Part shown: piece by piece, positions 26,509-33,943 of the stretch
Position numbering within the stretch: the stretch's first letter is position 1
How the letters are laid out: each line of letters begins with the position of its first letter
Origin: Desulfovibrio sp.
GTDB taxonomy: Bacteria; Desulfobacterota; Desulfovibrionia; Desulfovibrionales; Desulfovibrionaceae
NCBI GenBank assembly: GCA_031288535.1
Contig: JAITRF010000083.1
Location: 1 to 34,970 of the forward strand
Length of the DNA: 34,970 bases
Direction: 5' to 3'
Notes under the pieces: generated by a model
What the model saw: only the letters and a program-made list of their open reading frames with translations
Database searches by the model: none
Told to the model about the DNA's origin: nothing
Program-made: the position numbers and the translations under genes

Positions 26509-26910
26509 ATGTTCGCATTAAGCATGGGCGCCGGAACGGACGTGTGTTTTCCCGACGTGTGCCTGACGCCGGTTCCGGTTCCCACCCCCATCCCCTATCC
26601 GAACATCGCGATAAGCGCCGCCACAATGCCCATGGCGTTCAATGTGCTTACCGAGTGCACGCCAACGCTGAACATGTTGTCCAAAGGACTGGTGAGCATG
26701 GGAGACCAGCCTGGGATTGCCCTCGGCGTCGTCTCGCATCTTGAGGCGGGCCAGACCAGTTACGAGGTCGGCTGCTTCACCGTCATGATCGGAGGCGCGC
26801 CGGCCCAGCGGCTGACAAGCGTTACCGGCCAGAACTGCATGGGAGTCATGCCTAACGGTGTGGGGGTGTGCCTCGTTCCCAGCCAGACAACGCTGCTCAC
26901 GCTCGGGTGA
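26509..26910 (+). CDS. DUF4150 PAAR-like spike-tip protein
   Basis: The product is 133 residues from the ATG at 26509, with AAGG eight bases upstream; a GTG at 26500 would add three residues. The N-terminus MFALSMGAGTDVCFPDVCLT and the PVPIPYPNIA-like PTPIPYPNIA motif are characteristic of DUF4150/PAAR-like proteins. Conserved cysteines occur at VCFPDVC, TECT, GCF, NCM and GVCLV and may bind metal or form the tip core. Such proteins sharpen the VgrG spike in place of a canonical PAAR protein; no other PAAR gene is in the window. There is no C-terminal toxin extension. Confidence 0.85.
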   Translation: MFALSMGAGTDVCFPDVCLTPVPVPTPIPYPNIAISAATMPMAFNVLTECTPTLNMLSKGLVSMGDQPGIALGVVSHLEAGQTSYEVGCFTVMIGGAPAQRLTSVTGQNCMGVMPNGVGVCLVPSQTTLLTLG

Positions 26911-26911
26911 G

Positions 26912-26953
26912 GCGCGGGCGCGGTTCGCCGCCATTGCGCGCGTTCTTTTTATA
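26912..26953 (+). terminator. possible GC-rich terminator after the spike module
   Basis: Directly after the DUF4150 stop, an imperfect GC-rich stem (GCGCG near 26913 with CGCGC near 26938) is followed by TTCTTTTTAT. This could end the spike/cargo transcript before tssB. Pairing is imperfect and the call is weak. The remaining ~65 bases to tssB would then hold the tssBC-hcp-clpV promoter, of which I see no clear match. Confidence 0.35.
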
Positions 26954-27017
26954 GAAAAGCGTAGCGGGTGTCGCCAATTTTTTCCGTTCCCATTAAAAAA
27001 ACCGAGAGGTGATGGAC

Positions 27018-27503
27018 ATGACCAAAGAAGGTTCCGTTGCTCCCAAGGAGCGCGTCAACATCGTCTACAAACCGGCAACGGGCGATGCCCAGGCCGAAGT
27101 GGAACTGCCGCTCAAGCTGACAGTCCTCGGCGATTTCACCCGCAGGCAGGATGACCGTCCTCTGGAAGACCGCGCCCCCATTTCGGTGGACAAGGATAAT
27201 TTCAACGATGTGCTCAAGGCGCAGGACGTCAAACTTGACATTGTGGTGGAAAATAAGCTGGCCGAGGAAAAAGGGGCAACCATGCCGGTAAGCCTCTCCT
27301 TCGCTTCCATCAAAGATTTCGAGCCGGATTCCATAGCCGCCCAGGTGCCGGAACTGGCCGAGCTTCTCAAGTTGCGCGAATCACTGAAAGCGCTCAAAGG
27401 CCCCTTGTCGAACATCCCGGATTTCCGCAAGAAAGTACAGGAAGTCGTCAAGAACGACGCCGCCCGCGACCAGTTGCTCGAGGCCCTCGGGCTCAAGGAA
27501 TAA
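27018..27503 (+). CDS. tssB: T6SS sheath small subunit TssB
   Basis: The product is 161 residues from the ATG at 27018, which has GAGAGG eight bases upstream; GTG and ATG codons at 27009 and 27012 are too close to that site. The segments ERVNIVYKPATG, LPLKLTVLGDFT and FASIKDFEPDSIAAQVPEL are hallmarks of TssB/VipA. It forms the contractile sheath as a heterodimer with TssC. It is the only tssB in the window, although two tssC-like genes exist. tssC follows eleven bases downstream with its own strong ribosome site. Confidence 0.95.
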   Translation: MTKEGSVAPKERVNIVYKPATGDAQAEVELPLKLTVLGDFTRRQDDRPLEDRAPISVDKDNFNDVLKAQDVKLDIVVENKLAEEKGATMPVSLSFASIKDFEPDSIAAQVPELAELLKLRESLKALKGPLSNIPDFRKKVQEVVKNDAARDQLLEALGLKE

Positions 27504-27514
27504 AGGAGGAGGCA

Positions 27515-28984
27515 ATGTCTCAGGAACAACGGGAACAAGGAAAAGAGGAAGACCGGACCAGCGGCCTTCTTGATGAAATCATAGAAGCTTCCAAGATGAA
27601 GCCCGTCGACGAGGGCTATTCGACGACCCGGGCCGGCTTGCAGGCTTTCCTGAAGGAAATCGTCGTCGTCAAACCGGAAGCCAAGATCACGGGCGCTTTG
27701 GTGGACGACATGATCGCGGAGGTGGACCGCAAGCTGTCCTCCATGGTGAACGCCATCATGCACAACGAGGAATTCCAGAAACTGGAATCTTCCTGGCGCT
27801 CCCTCAAGTATCTGGTGGACAAGACGGACTTCCGCGAAAACAACAAAATCGAGGTCATCAACGTATCAAAGGACGACCTTCTGGCCGATTTTGAAGACTC
27901 GCCGGAAGTGGTCAAAGCCGGTCTGTACAAGCAGTTGTACACGGCCGAGTACGGCCAGTTCGGCGGGCAGCCCGTCGGAGCCGTCATCGCCGATTACGAC
28001 TTCGGCCCGGGTCCGCAGGACATGAAGCTTCTGCAGTTTGTCGCCTCGGTTTCAACCATGGCTCACGCCCCTTTCATCGCCGGGGCGGACAAACAGTTTT
28101 TCGGACTGGATTCCTGGGAAGGCCTGCCCAACATCAAGGACCTGCGCGGCATATTTGAAGGACCGCAATACGCCAAATGGAGATCCTTCCGCGAATCCGA
28201 TGACGCGCGATCCGTCGGACTTACCCTTCCGCGCTTCCTGTTGCGTCTGCCTTACGGAGAAGAAACCGTCCCGGCCAAAACCTTCAATTTCACCGAGGAC
28301 GCGAACAAAACCGGCGAGTTCTGCTGGGGCAACGCGTCCTTCGCCCTTGCCGCCCGCCTGACGGACTCCTTCGCCAAATACCGTTGGTGCACAAACATCA
28401 TCGGCCCCCAAGGCGGCGGCGCGGTGGAAGATTTGCCCGTATACAACTTCGAGGCCCTGGGCCAGACCCAGATGAAAATTCCCACCCAGGTCCTCATTGC
28501 CGAACGCCGGGAGTACGAACTGGCCGAGGAGGGCTTCATAGCCCTGACGATGCGCAAGGGTTCGGACAATGCCGCGTTTTTCTCGGCCAACTCCTGCCAG
28601 ATTCCCAAAAGCTTCCCCAATACGCCCGAAGGCAAGGAGGCGGAAACGAATTACCGCCTTTCCACCCAACTGCCCTACATGATGATCATGAACCGTCTGG
28701 CGCACTACATCAAGGTCATACAGCGGGAAAACATCGGCACCTGGAAAGAGCGGGAAGACCTGGAACGGGAACTCAACAAGTGGATCAGCCAGTATGTGAC
28801 GGAAATGGACAACCCGGACCCCAGCACCCGCAGCAAGCGCCCCCTCAGAATGGCCCGGGTGGACGTGAACGATGTGCCCGGCAACCCCGGCTGGTATTCG
28901 GTATCCATCAAGGCCAGACCGCACTTCAAATATATGGGCGCAAACTTCACCTTATCGCTCGTCGGCAAACTGGACAAGGAATAA
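27515..28984 (+). CDS. tssC: T6SS sheath large subunit TssC
   Basis: The product is 489 residues, of normal TssC/VipB length. The N-terminal ~60 residues are charged and helical, as in sheath subunits whose N-terminus is exposed for ClpV. Core landmarks are NVSKDDLLADFEDSPEVVK, YTAEYGQFGG, LPRFLLRLPYGEE and RPHFKYMGANF. A strong AAAGGAGGAGG site precedes the ATG. Adjacency to tssB, the usual gene pair, makes this the principal sheath protein rather than the copy at 5818. hcp follows after 35 bases with no obvious terminator. Confidence 0.96.
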   Translation: MSQEQREQGKEEDRTSGLLDEIIEASKMKPVDEGYSTTRAGLQAFLKEIVVVKPEAKITGALVDDMIAEVDRKLSSMVNAIMHNEEFQKLESSWRSLKYLVDKTDFRENNKIEVINVSKDDLLADFEDSPEVVKAGLYKQLYTAEYGQFGGQPVGAVIADYDFGPGPQDMKLLQFVASVSTMAHAPFIAGADKQFFGLDSWEGLPNIKDLRGIFEGPQYAKWRSFRESDDARSVGLTLPRFLLRLPYGEETVPAKTFNFTEDANKTGEFCWGNASFALAARLTDSFAKYRWCTNIIGPQGGGAVEDLPVYNFEALGQTQMKIPTQVLIAERREYELAEEGFIALTMRKGSDNAAFFSANSCQIPKSFPNTPEGKEAETNYRLSTQLPYMMIMNRLAHYIKVIQRENIGTWKEREDLERELNKWISQYVTEMDNPDPSTRSKRPLRMARVDVNDVPGNPGWYSVSIKARPHFKYMGANFTLSLVGKLDKE

Positions 28985-29019
28985 AAAACCGTTAACCAGC
29001 AGTCATTAAGGAGAAACGT

Positions 29020-29499
29020 ATGGCACTCACAGCGTATATGCATGTCAAAGGCAAAAGCCAGGGCGACATCAAAGGCGATTGCCCCCAGGGAGGAGACAAA
29101 AAAGACAAGGTTCTCATCTACAGCATCGACCATAACGTGGAAATCCCCAGGGACACGCACACGGGATTGCCGACAGGGCAGCGCATCCACAAGCCGTTTA
29201 CCGTTACCAAACACAAGGACAACGCCAGTCCCATGCTTTTCAAGGCCTGCTGCACGGGCGAACAGTGCGAGGTCGTCATTGACCAGTACCGCATCAAACC
29301 CGACGGCACGGAAGAAAAATATTTCACCTTCAAACTGGAAGAAGCCATTATTGTAACCATGCGCGAATACACGCCGCTGACCTTTCTGCAGGAAAACAAA
29401 CCATATCACGACATGGAAGAAGTCTCCTTCACCTATTCCAAGATTACCTGGACCTACAACGACGGCAACATCGAATTCGTAGACGACTGGAAGGCGTGA
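29020..29499 (+). CDS. hcp: T6SS tube protein Hcp (TssD)
   Basis: The product is 159 residues, matching Hcp. It begins ALTAYMHVKGKSQGDIKGDC and includes the family segment PFTVTKHKDNASPMLFKACC and the C-terminal VSFTYSKITWTY. Hcp forms the hexameric rings of the inner tube that is expelled and can carry small effectors in its lumen. AAGGAG six bases before the ATG is a good ribosome site. A hairpin follows the stop codon and may favour hcp expression over clpV. Confidence 0.95.
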   Translation: MALTAYMHVKGKSQGDIKGDCPQGGDKKDKVLIYSIDHNVEIPRDTHTGLPTGQRIHKPFTVTKHKDNASPMLFKACCTGEQCEVVIDQYRIKPDGTEEKYFTFKLEEAIIVTMREYTPLTFLQENKPYHDMEEVSFTYSKITWTYNDGNIEFVDDWKA

Positions 29500-29516
29500 C
29501 CGTCTGACGGCACGAT

Positions 29517-29550
29517 GCAGACCCGGAAAAAACAGCCTTGCCGGGTCTGC
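29517..29550 (+). terminator. hairpin between hcp and clpV
   Basis: A perfect 10-bp stem pairs GCAGACCCGG (29517-29526) with CCGGGTCTGC (29541-29550) around a 14-nt A-rich loop. It starts 18 bases after the hcp stop and 53 before clpV. There is no T-tract after it, so it fits an attenuator or a 3'-end stabiliser of hcp mRNA better than a full terminator. Confidence 0.5.
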
Positions 29551-29603
29551 GGGTGCGCATAAGGAACCCGCTCCGTTTCCCGACGATATTTCGCGGAGGC
29601 ACC

Positions 29604-32333
29604 ATGACCGGCGTGGACATCAAGCGGCTGCTTGAAAAGTGCAACGGCTTCTGCACCCAGGCTCTCTACGATGCAGCGGCGCTTGCAGTCGGCAGGACGC
29701 ATTATGAGGTCGCGGTGGAACACTTCCTTTTGAAATGCCTGGAAGACAAAGAAGCGGATATCCCCATCCTGATGGATCGGTACGGCATCGACCGCGCTGA
29801 AGCGGTGCGGGATCTCACGCGGGCGCTGGACGCGTTCAGGAACGGCAATTCAGCGCGGCCGGGGTTCTCCCCCGTCCTCATCGACCTGCTGGAAACAGCC
29901 TGGCTGGTGTCTTCCGTGGATCTGCAGCAAAGCGCCATCCGTTCCGGCGCCGTCGCCCTGGCTTATGCCAGGCGTCCCGCCTACTATTCCCAGAGCGGGC
30001 ATACGACGACACTCGCCCGGATCAACCGGGAGGAGGCGACATCCGGCTTCAGCCTGCTCACCGAAGCGTCCAGAGAGAATACGCCGCTGGCCGTGGACGA
30101 AACCGTGGCCGGAAAAACGCGGGCGGCAGCCGGTACGCAAGAATATATCGCCCGGTTCTGCGAAGATTTCACAGCCAAGGCCCGGGCGGGCAAAATAGAC
30201 ACGGTGTTCGGGCGCGACGCCGAGATCCGCAATGTACTCACCATTCTCGCGCGGCGACGCAAGAACAACCCGATACTGGTGGGCGAGCCTGGCGTCGGCA
30301 AAACTGCCGTCATCGAAGGACTTGCCAAGCGCATCGTGGAAGGAGACTGCCCCGAATCCCTGCGAGGCGTCAGCCTGTTTTCGCTGGACATTGGGCTGCT
30401 TGAAGCCGGCGCGAGCATGAAAGGCGAATTCGAACGCCGTCTCAAAGGCGTCATCGACGAAATCACCGGCAGCGCGACGCCCATTATCCTGTTCATTGAC
30501 GAAGCGCACATGCTGGTGGGCGCCGGCGGGCAGGCCGGAGGCTCGGACGCGGCCAACCTGCTGAAACCCGCCCTGGCCCGGGGAGAACTGCGCACCTGCG
30601 CGGCCACCACCTGGAAAGAATATAAAAAATATTTTGAAAAAGACCCGGCATTGGCCCGCCGCTTCCAACTCGTCAGCCTGGAAGAGCCGGATACAGCCTC
30701 GGCTGTGCTCATATTGCGCGGTCTGCGCGAAAGCTATGAGAAAGCCCACAAGGTAGTGGTGAGGGACGACGCCATAACGAGCGCGGTGGATCTGTCCCAC
30801 AGGTTCATCTCAGGCCGGTTTTTACCCGACAAAGCCATTGATCTCCTTGATACGGCCTGCGCCAAAGTCAAGATGAGCCTTTCCGTCAAGCCCGCCGCGC
30901 TGGAAGACGCGGAACGCGGCGCGCAGGCTCTGGAACGCGAGTTGGACGCCCTGGAACGGGACGCGATAAACGGCGGGCCGGATGAAACCGAACGCATGGA
31001 AAACCTGCGAGAGCGAATCGCCGCCTTGCATGACAAAGCGGCTGAACTCACGGCCCGCTGGGAAAATGAACGCACGGCGGCCGTGGCCTTTGTCGCCGCG
31101 CGGGACGCCTACGCCGACGCCTTGAAAAGGCAAAAGGAAGCCGGAGAGCCGCGCGACAAGGCGCCGATTTCCGGCGGAACGGCGGTCCCGGATACACCGG
31201 ATGAGGCCGCTTTTTCGCTTGAGGACCGCAAAAAGACCTTGGACTTGGCGCGGGCAAATTTTGAGAGCGCACAGGGGGACGAAGGGCTGATCAGCGTCGC
31301 GGTTTCGCCGGATGTCGTGGCCCGGGTGGTGTCCGACTGGACGGGCATCCCCGCGGGCAAGGTGGCGCGTGAAGAGGCCTCCCTGATTGCGGACCTGGAA
31401 AAGCACCTCGCCGTGCGCATCAAGGGGCAGGACGCGGCGATCGAGGCCGTCAGCAAGGTCATCAAGGCCAGCAAGGCGGGCCTTCGCCCCCCGGGCGTTC
31501 CTATCGGCGTATTCCTGCTCGTGGGGCCCTCCGGGGTGGGCAAGACCGAAACCGGCCTAGCCCTTGCGGATTTACTGTTCGGCGACGAGGACAGCGCCAT
31601 CACCGTCAACATGAGCGAATTTCAGGAGCGGCACACCGTTTCCCGCCTCGTCGGATCGCCTCCCGGCTACGTGGGCTACGGCGAAGGAGGCATGCTGACG
31701 GAAGCCGTGCGACGGCGACCCTACAGCGTCATACTCCTGGATGAGGTGGAAAAGGCCCATCCGGACGTCATGAACCTGTTCCACCAGGTTTTTGACAAGG
31801 GAGAACTCACGGACGGCGAAGGCAAAAAGGTCAGCTTCGGCAGCACGGTCATTCTGCTGACCTCCAACCTGGGTTCCGAAAAACTGCACGAGGCTGCGGA
31901 ACGCGGCATAACGGACATGGAAGAACTCAAGGCCCTGATCCATCAGGAACTCGCCGGCCATTTCAAACCCGCACTGCTGGCCCGTATGACGGTCGTGCCC
32001 TATGCCGCCCTCGGCAAAGACGCTCTGGAACACATAACAAGAATGAAGCTGGACGCGCTCGGCGCGCGGTTGCGGTCCAATAACGGCATCGCGTTGCACT
32101 ACTCCGACGTCCTCGTGGAAACCATTGTGGAGCGCTGCGGCGAAGTTGACACCGGGGCGCGCAATATCGACTATATTCTCGCGGCCAACGTTCTCCCGCG
32201 ACTGGCCCGGACCATACTGGAGAAAATGTCCGGGGAAACGGCCCCCGTATCCGAAGTCAGCCTGGATATCGGAGACGACGGGGCATTCGCCGTCTCCTTT
32301 GCCGAAAATATTCCCGAAGCGGACAACGCATAA
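29604..32333 (+). CDS. clpV: T6SS sheath-recycling AAA+ ATPase ClpV (TssH)
   Basis: The product is 909 residues from the ATG at 29604, preceded by GGAGG; a longer frame from 29538 lacks such a site. The N-terminal Clp_N domain (~1-150) has the ClpV-type sequence LAVGRTHYEVAVEHFLL. AAA module 1 has Walker A GEPGVGKT near residue 228 and Walker B LFIDEAHML near 296. A coiled-coil middle domain lies near 410-520. Module 2 has GPSGVGKTE near 641 and LLDEVEKAH near 710. ClpV extracts TssC from contracted sheaths in the cytoplasm. All catalytic motifs appear intact. It is the last T6SS gene of the cluster. Confidence 0.95.
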   Translation: MTGVDIKRLLEKCNGFCTQALYDAAALAVGRTHYEVAVEHFLLKCLEDKEADIPILMDRYGIDRAEAVRDLTRALDAFRNGNSARPGFSPVLIDLLETAWLVSSVDLQQSAIRSGAVALAYARRPAYYSQSGHTTTLARINREEATSGFSLLTEASRENTPLAVDETVAGKTRAAAGTQEYIARFCEDFTAKARAGKIDTVFGRDAEIRNVLTILARRRKNNPILVGEPGVGKTAVIEGLAKRIVEGDCPESLRGVSLFSLDIGLLEAGASMKGEFERRLKGVIDEITGSATPIILFIDEAHMLVGAGGQAGGSDAANLLKPALARGELRTCAATTWKEYKKYFEKDPALARRFQLVSLEEPDTASAVLILRGLRESYEKAHKVVVRDDAITSAVDLSHRFISGRFLPDKAIDLLDTACAKVKMSLSVKPAALEDAERGAQALERELDALERDAINGGPDETERMENLRERIAALHDKAAELTARWENERTAAVAFVAARDAYADALKRQKEAGEPRDKAPISGGTAVPDTPDEAAFSLEDRKKTLDLARANFESAQGDEGLISVAVSPDVVARVVSDWTGIPAGKVAREEASLIADLEKHLAVRIKGQDAAIEAVSKVIKASKAGLRPPGVPIGVFLLVGPSGVGKTETGLALADLLFGDEDSAITVNMSEFQERHTVSRLVGSPPGYVGYGEGGMLTEAVRRRPYSVILLDEVEKAHPDVMNLFHQVFDKGELTDGEGKKVSFGSTVILLTSNLGSEKLHEAAERGITDMEELKALIHQELAGHFKPALLARMTVVPYAALGKDALEHITRMKLDALGARLRSNNGIALHYSDVLVETIVERCGEVDTGARNIDYILAANVLPRLARTILEKMSGETAPVSEVSLDIGDDGAFAVSFAENIPEADNA

Positions 32334-32431
32334 AAGCTCGCCGTGAACATGCGTGTCCGGACCTGGAGCGTTTTACGCCTGAAATTGCCGCTTGGCGGCG
32401 GAGCGAATTCGTCTGGCGGGGCAATCTCGCG

Positions 32432-32457
32432 GCAAGGATTTGCAGGCAAACCCTTGC
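32432..32457. repeat. GGATTT/AAACCC-type hairpin after clpV
   Basis: GCAAGG (32432-32437) pairs with CCTTGC (32452-32457), and TTTGC (32439-32443) with GCAAA (32446-32450). One A/C position separates the two parts; in minus-strand RNA it becomes a G-U pair. The architecture and mismatch position match the hairpin at 2682-2709 although the outer arms differ. Confidence 0.6.
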
Positions 32458-32458
32458 A

Positions 32459-32492
32459 GAGCGGTTTATACATTTTCGATGTTAAACCGCTC
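32459..32492. repeat. GAGCGGTTTA palindrome with conserved loop
   Basis: A perfect 10-bp stem pairs GAGCGGTTTA (32459-32468) with TAAACCGCTC (32483-32492). The loop begins TACATTTTCGA, identical over 11 bases to the loop of the element at 7913-7941. It starts one base after the hairpin at 32432-32457. It may terminate the clpV transcript but has no T-tract. Confidence 0.65.
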
Positions 32493-32716
32493 CAGCCGGG
32501 AAACACCTGTTGAAAACCCGTTCCATGGGTATGTCCGCCCCGCGTTTCGGGTTTGAAGGTCTTGCCCTCCGCCTGCGAACCTGTTATGCGATTTTAACGC
32601 ACTTTAACTTTGAGATTATACACGGTTTATCTTCAGGCCGCGCCCGCTCCGGCGCTTAACCGCGCAAATAAATTGCGCTTGCGCCTTCGCGGCGGGCGTC
32701 CGCTCGCACGGCCGCC

Positions 32717-32742
32717 AGAGAAATTTCAAAGTGAAATGCTCT
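32717..32742. repeat. AGAG...CTCT hairpin, partial copy of the 76-118 element type
   Basis: AGAG (32717-32720) and CTCT (32739-32742) flank an inner stem TTTCA/TGAAA (32724-32728 and 32732-32736). The right end AAATGCTCTA matches the right end of the element at 76-118. It lies ~100 bases upstream of the GntR start and could also be part of its control region. Confidence 0.45.
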
Positions 32743-32838
32743 AATGCCTGTTACAACGGTACGGGCGCGGCATCTCACCAGGGACAGCAGATATCCTCCC
32801 GCAGCCCGCAGCGGGCGGAAAAATCGGAAACCGGGCGG

Positions 32839-33543
32839 ATGAAAGTAACGCAAATGACGGCTGCCGGTTCTCTTTTTCAAAAAGAAAAAAAACTCACTCT
32901 CAAGGCAAAGGCCGTGTCGCAACTGCGCAACGCCATCTTGTCGGGAGCGCTGTCGCCGGGAACCCGCCTTGTGGAGCAGGAACTCTCGCGGATGATGGGC
33001 ATCAGCAGACTGCCCGTGCGCGAAGCGATCGGCAACCTGGAGCAGGCCGGTCTGGTCACCGTGTTCCCGTATAAAGGCGCTTTTGTCAGTTCTTTCGGAA
33101 AACGGGAGATACACGAGCTTTTCGCTGTGCGCAGACTGCTCGAAATTCATGCCATGGAACTGGCTATACGAAAAAACAATCCCGGCCTGCTGCAGGAACT
33201 GGACGCCATAGTCGAAAGCATGGGTTGCGCCGACACGCACCCGGACCACTTTATAGAAAAACTGGACTACCAGTTTCATTCCACCATGTGCAGACATGCC
33301 CAGAACAAGGTGCTTTACGATACCTGGGAACAGCTCACCGCGAAAACCCAGACCCTTTTCGCCCTCATAGGCGATTATGCCACCTGCGCCGATCTCATGC
33401 GCAGCCACCGTATCCTCTGCGAGCTCATCAAGGCCGGGGACTGCGTTGCGGCAGCAACCGGCTTGCGCCGCCACATGAAGACCGGCCAGCGACATGTCCT
33501 CAATAAACTGCAAATCCCATACTCAGAACAGGATCTGGAATAA
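32839..33543 (+). CDS. GntR-family transcriptional regulator, FCD (FadR-type) subfamily
   Basis: The product is 234 residues from the ATG at 32839; an open frame from a GTG at 32731 adds 36 residues that overlap a palindromic repeat and look non-coding. The winged helix-turn-helix (~residues 18-82) contains the GntR hallmark LSPGTRLVEQELSRMMGISR followed by LPVREAIGNLEQAGLV. The C-terminal ~130 residues form the all-helical FCD ligand domain, with the metal-ligand region FHSTMCRHAQN and a late SHRILCELIKAGD helix with histidine. Such proteins sense small organic acids and usually repress. It is downstream of clpV on the same strand but separated by 505 bases, so a link to the T6SS or to mqnD is only possible. 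Confidence 0.85.
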   Translation: MKVTQMTAAGSLFQKEKKLTLKAKAVSQLRNAILSGALSPGTRLVEQELSRMMGISRLPVREAIGNLEQAGLVTVFPYKGAFVSSFGKREIHELFAVRRLLEIHAMELAIRKNNPGLLQELDAIVESMGCADTHPDHFIEKLDYQFHSTMCRHAQNKVLYDTWEQLTAKTQTLFALIGDYATCADLMRSHRILCELIKAGDCVAAATGLRRHMKTGQRHVLNKLQIPYSEQDLE

Positions 33544-33700
33544 CCCCGCTTCCGGACGCAAATTGCCGCATGCGCGCAGCCATGTCGCGAAATCGCCCGC
33601 ATGTGCCAAACCGCACGTTTTATATCGCACATTGGCAAAAATACCGAGCCGCGCAGCCGGGCCTCGCGCCTTAACAACTTTAATATTTTATTATATCATA

Positions 33701-33716
33701 GGTAGTTATAACTACC
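33701..33716. promoter_or_regulatory. perfect 16-bp palindrome, probable operator
   Basis: GGTAGTTATAACTACC is fully self-complementary. It lies nine bases before the -24 element of the sigma-54 promoter, in an AT-rich segment. A protein bound here would sit next to the polymerase. The regulator is unknown; the GntR protein encoded just upstream is one candidate. Confidence 0.55.
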
Positions 33717-33724
33717 ATGGAGTA

Positions 33725-33741
33725 TTGGCACGACATTTGCT
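33725..33741 (+). promoter_or_regulatory. sigma-54 (RpoN) promoter, exact consensus
   Basis: TTGGCACGACATTTGCT matches the published sigma-54 consensus YTGGCACGRNNNTTGCW at every defined position. The GG at 33727-33728 and GC at 33739-33740 have the required spacing. Initiation would be near 33752. The next gene on this strand is mqnD, about 190 bases downstream. Confidence 0.8.
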
Positions 33742-33875
33742 AATGGGAAGACGGAATATGTGATACCCCCTCGTATATTCCTCCGGCATTCTTAAAAGCC
33801 GATTTTCCCCCTTATCGGCCCGGTATCCCAAATCCGGAAGAATGTCCATATGGAAGTAGGTCACAGTACCTATCG

Positions 33876-33903
33876 GAACGCCCTGTCCCCCTACAGGGCG
33901 TTC
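33876..33903 (+). terminator. 11-bp hairpin upstream of mqnD
   Basis: GAACGCCCTGT (33876-33886) pairs perfectly with ACAGGGCGTTC (33893-33903), with a 6-nt C-rich loop. The downstream bases ACGTTTGT contain only a short T-run. It could end a ~150-nt RNA begun at the sigma-54 promoter or act as an attenuator for mqnD. Confidence 0.55.
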
Positions 33904-33943
33904 ACGTTTGTGGGACAACACGCCTTTGAAAGACGGAGAACGC

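Larger units (their letters stand above)
32334..32838. other. gene-free region between clpV and the GntR gene
   Basis: These 505 bases hold no convincing ORF but many palindromes: GCCGC/GCGGC near 32386-32398, the GGATTT/AAACCC hairpin at 32432-32457, the GCGGTTTA element at 32459-32492, GCGCAA/TTGCGC at 32662-32678, and an AGAG/CTCT element at 32717-32742. A weak sigma-70-like promoter for the GntR gene could be TTAACG, 17 bases, TATACA (about 32597-32625). Confidence 0.5.
33544..33943. other. gene-free region upstream of mqnD with promoter and hairpins
   Basis: These 400 bases lack a convincing ORF. In order they hold an inverted repeat TGCCAA/TTGGCA (33604-33637), an AT-rich tract (33672-33700), a perfect 16-bp palindrome, a sigma-54 promoter consensus, ~135 bases of unassigned transcribed sequence including a TAGGT/ACCTA mini-hairpin near 33857-33872, and an 11-bp terminator-like hairpin. 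The arrangement suggests a regulated leader or a small RNA gene. Confidence 0.5.

Noticed and set aside
32731-32838. GTG start for the GntR regulator
   Set aside because: The GTG lies inside a palindromic repeat, lacks a ribosome site and adds a region unlike GntR proteins.
33743-33763. Six-codon ORF (MGRRNM) after the sigma-54 promoter
   Set aside because: Its ATG lies upstream of the predicted start of transcription and it has no ribosome site.
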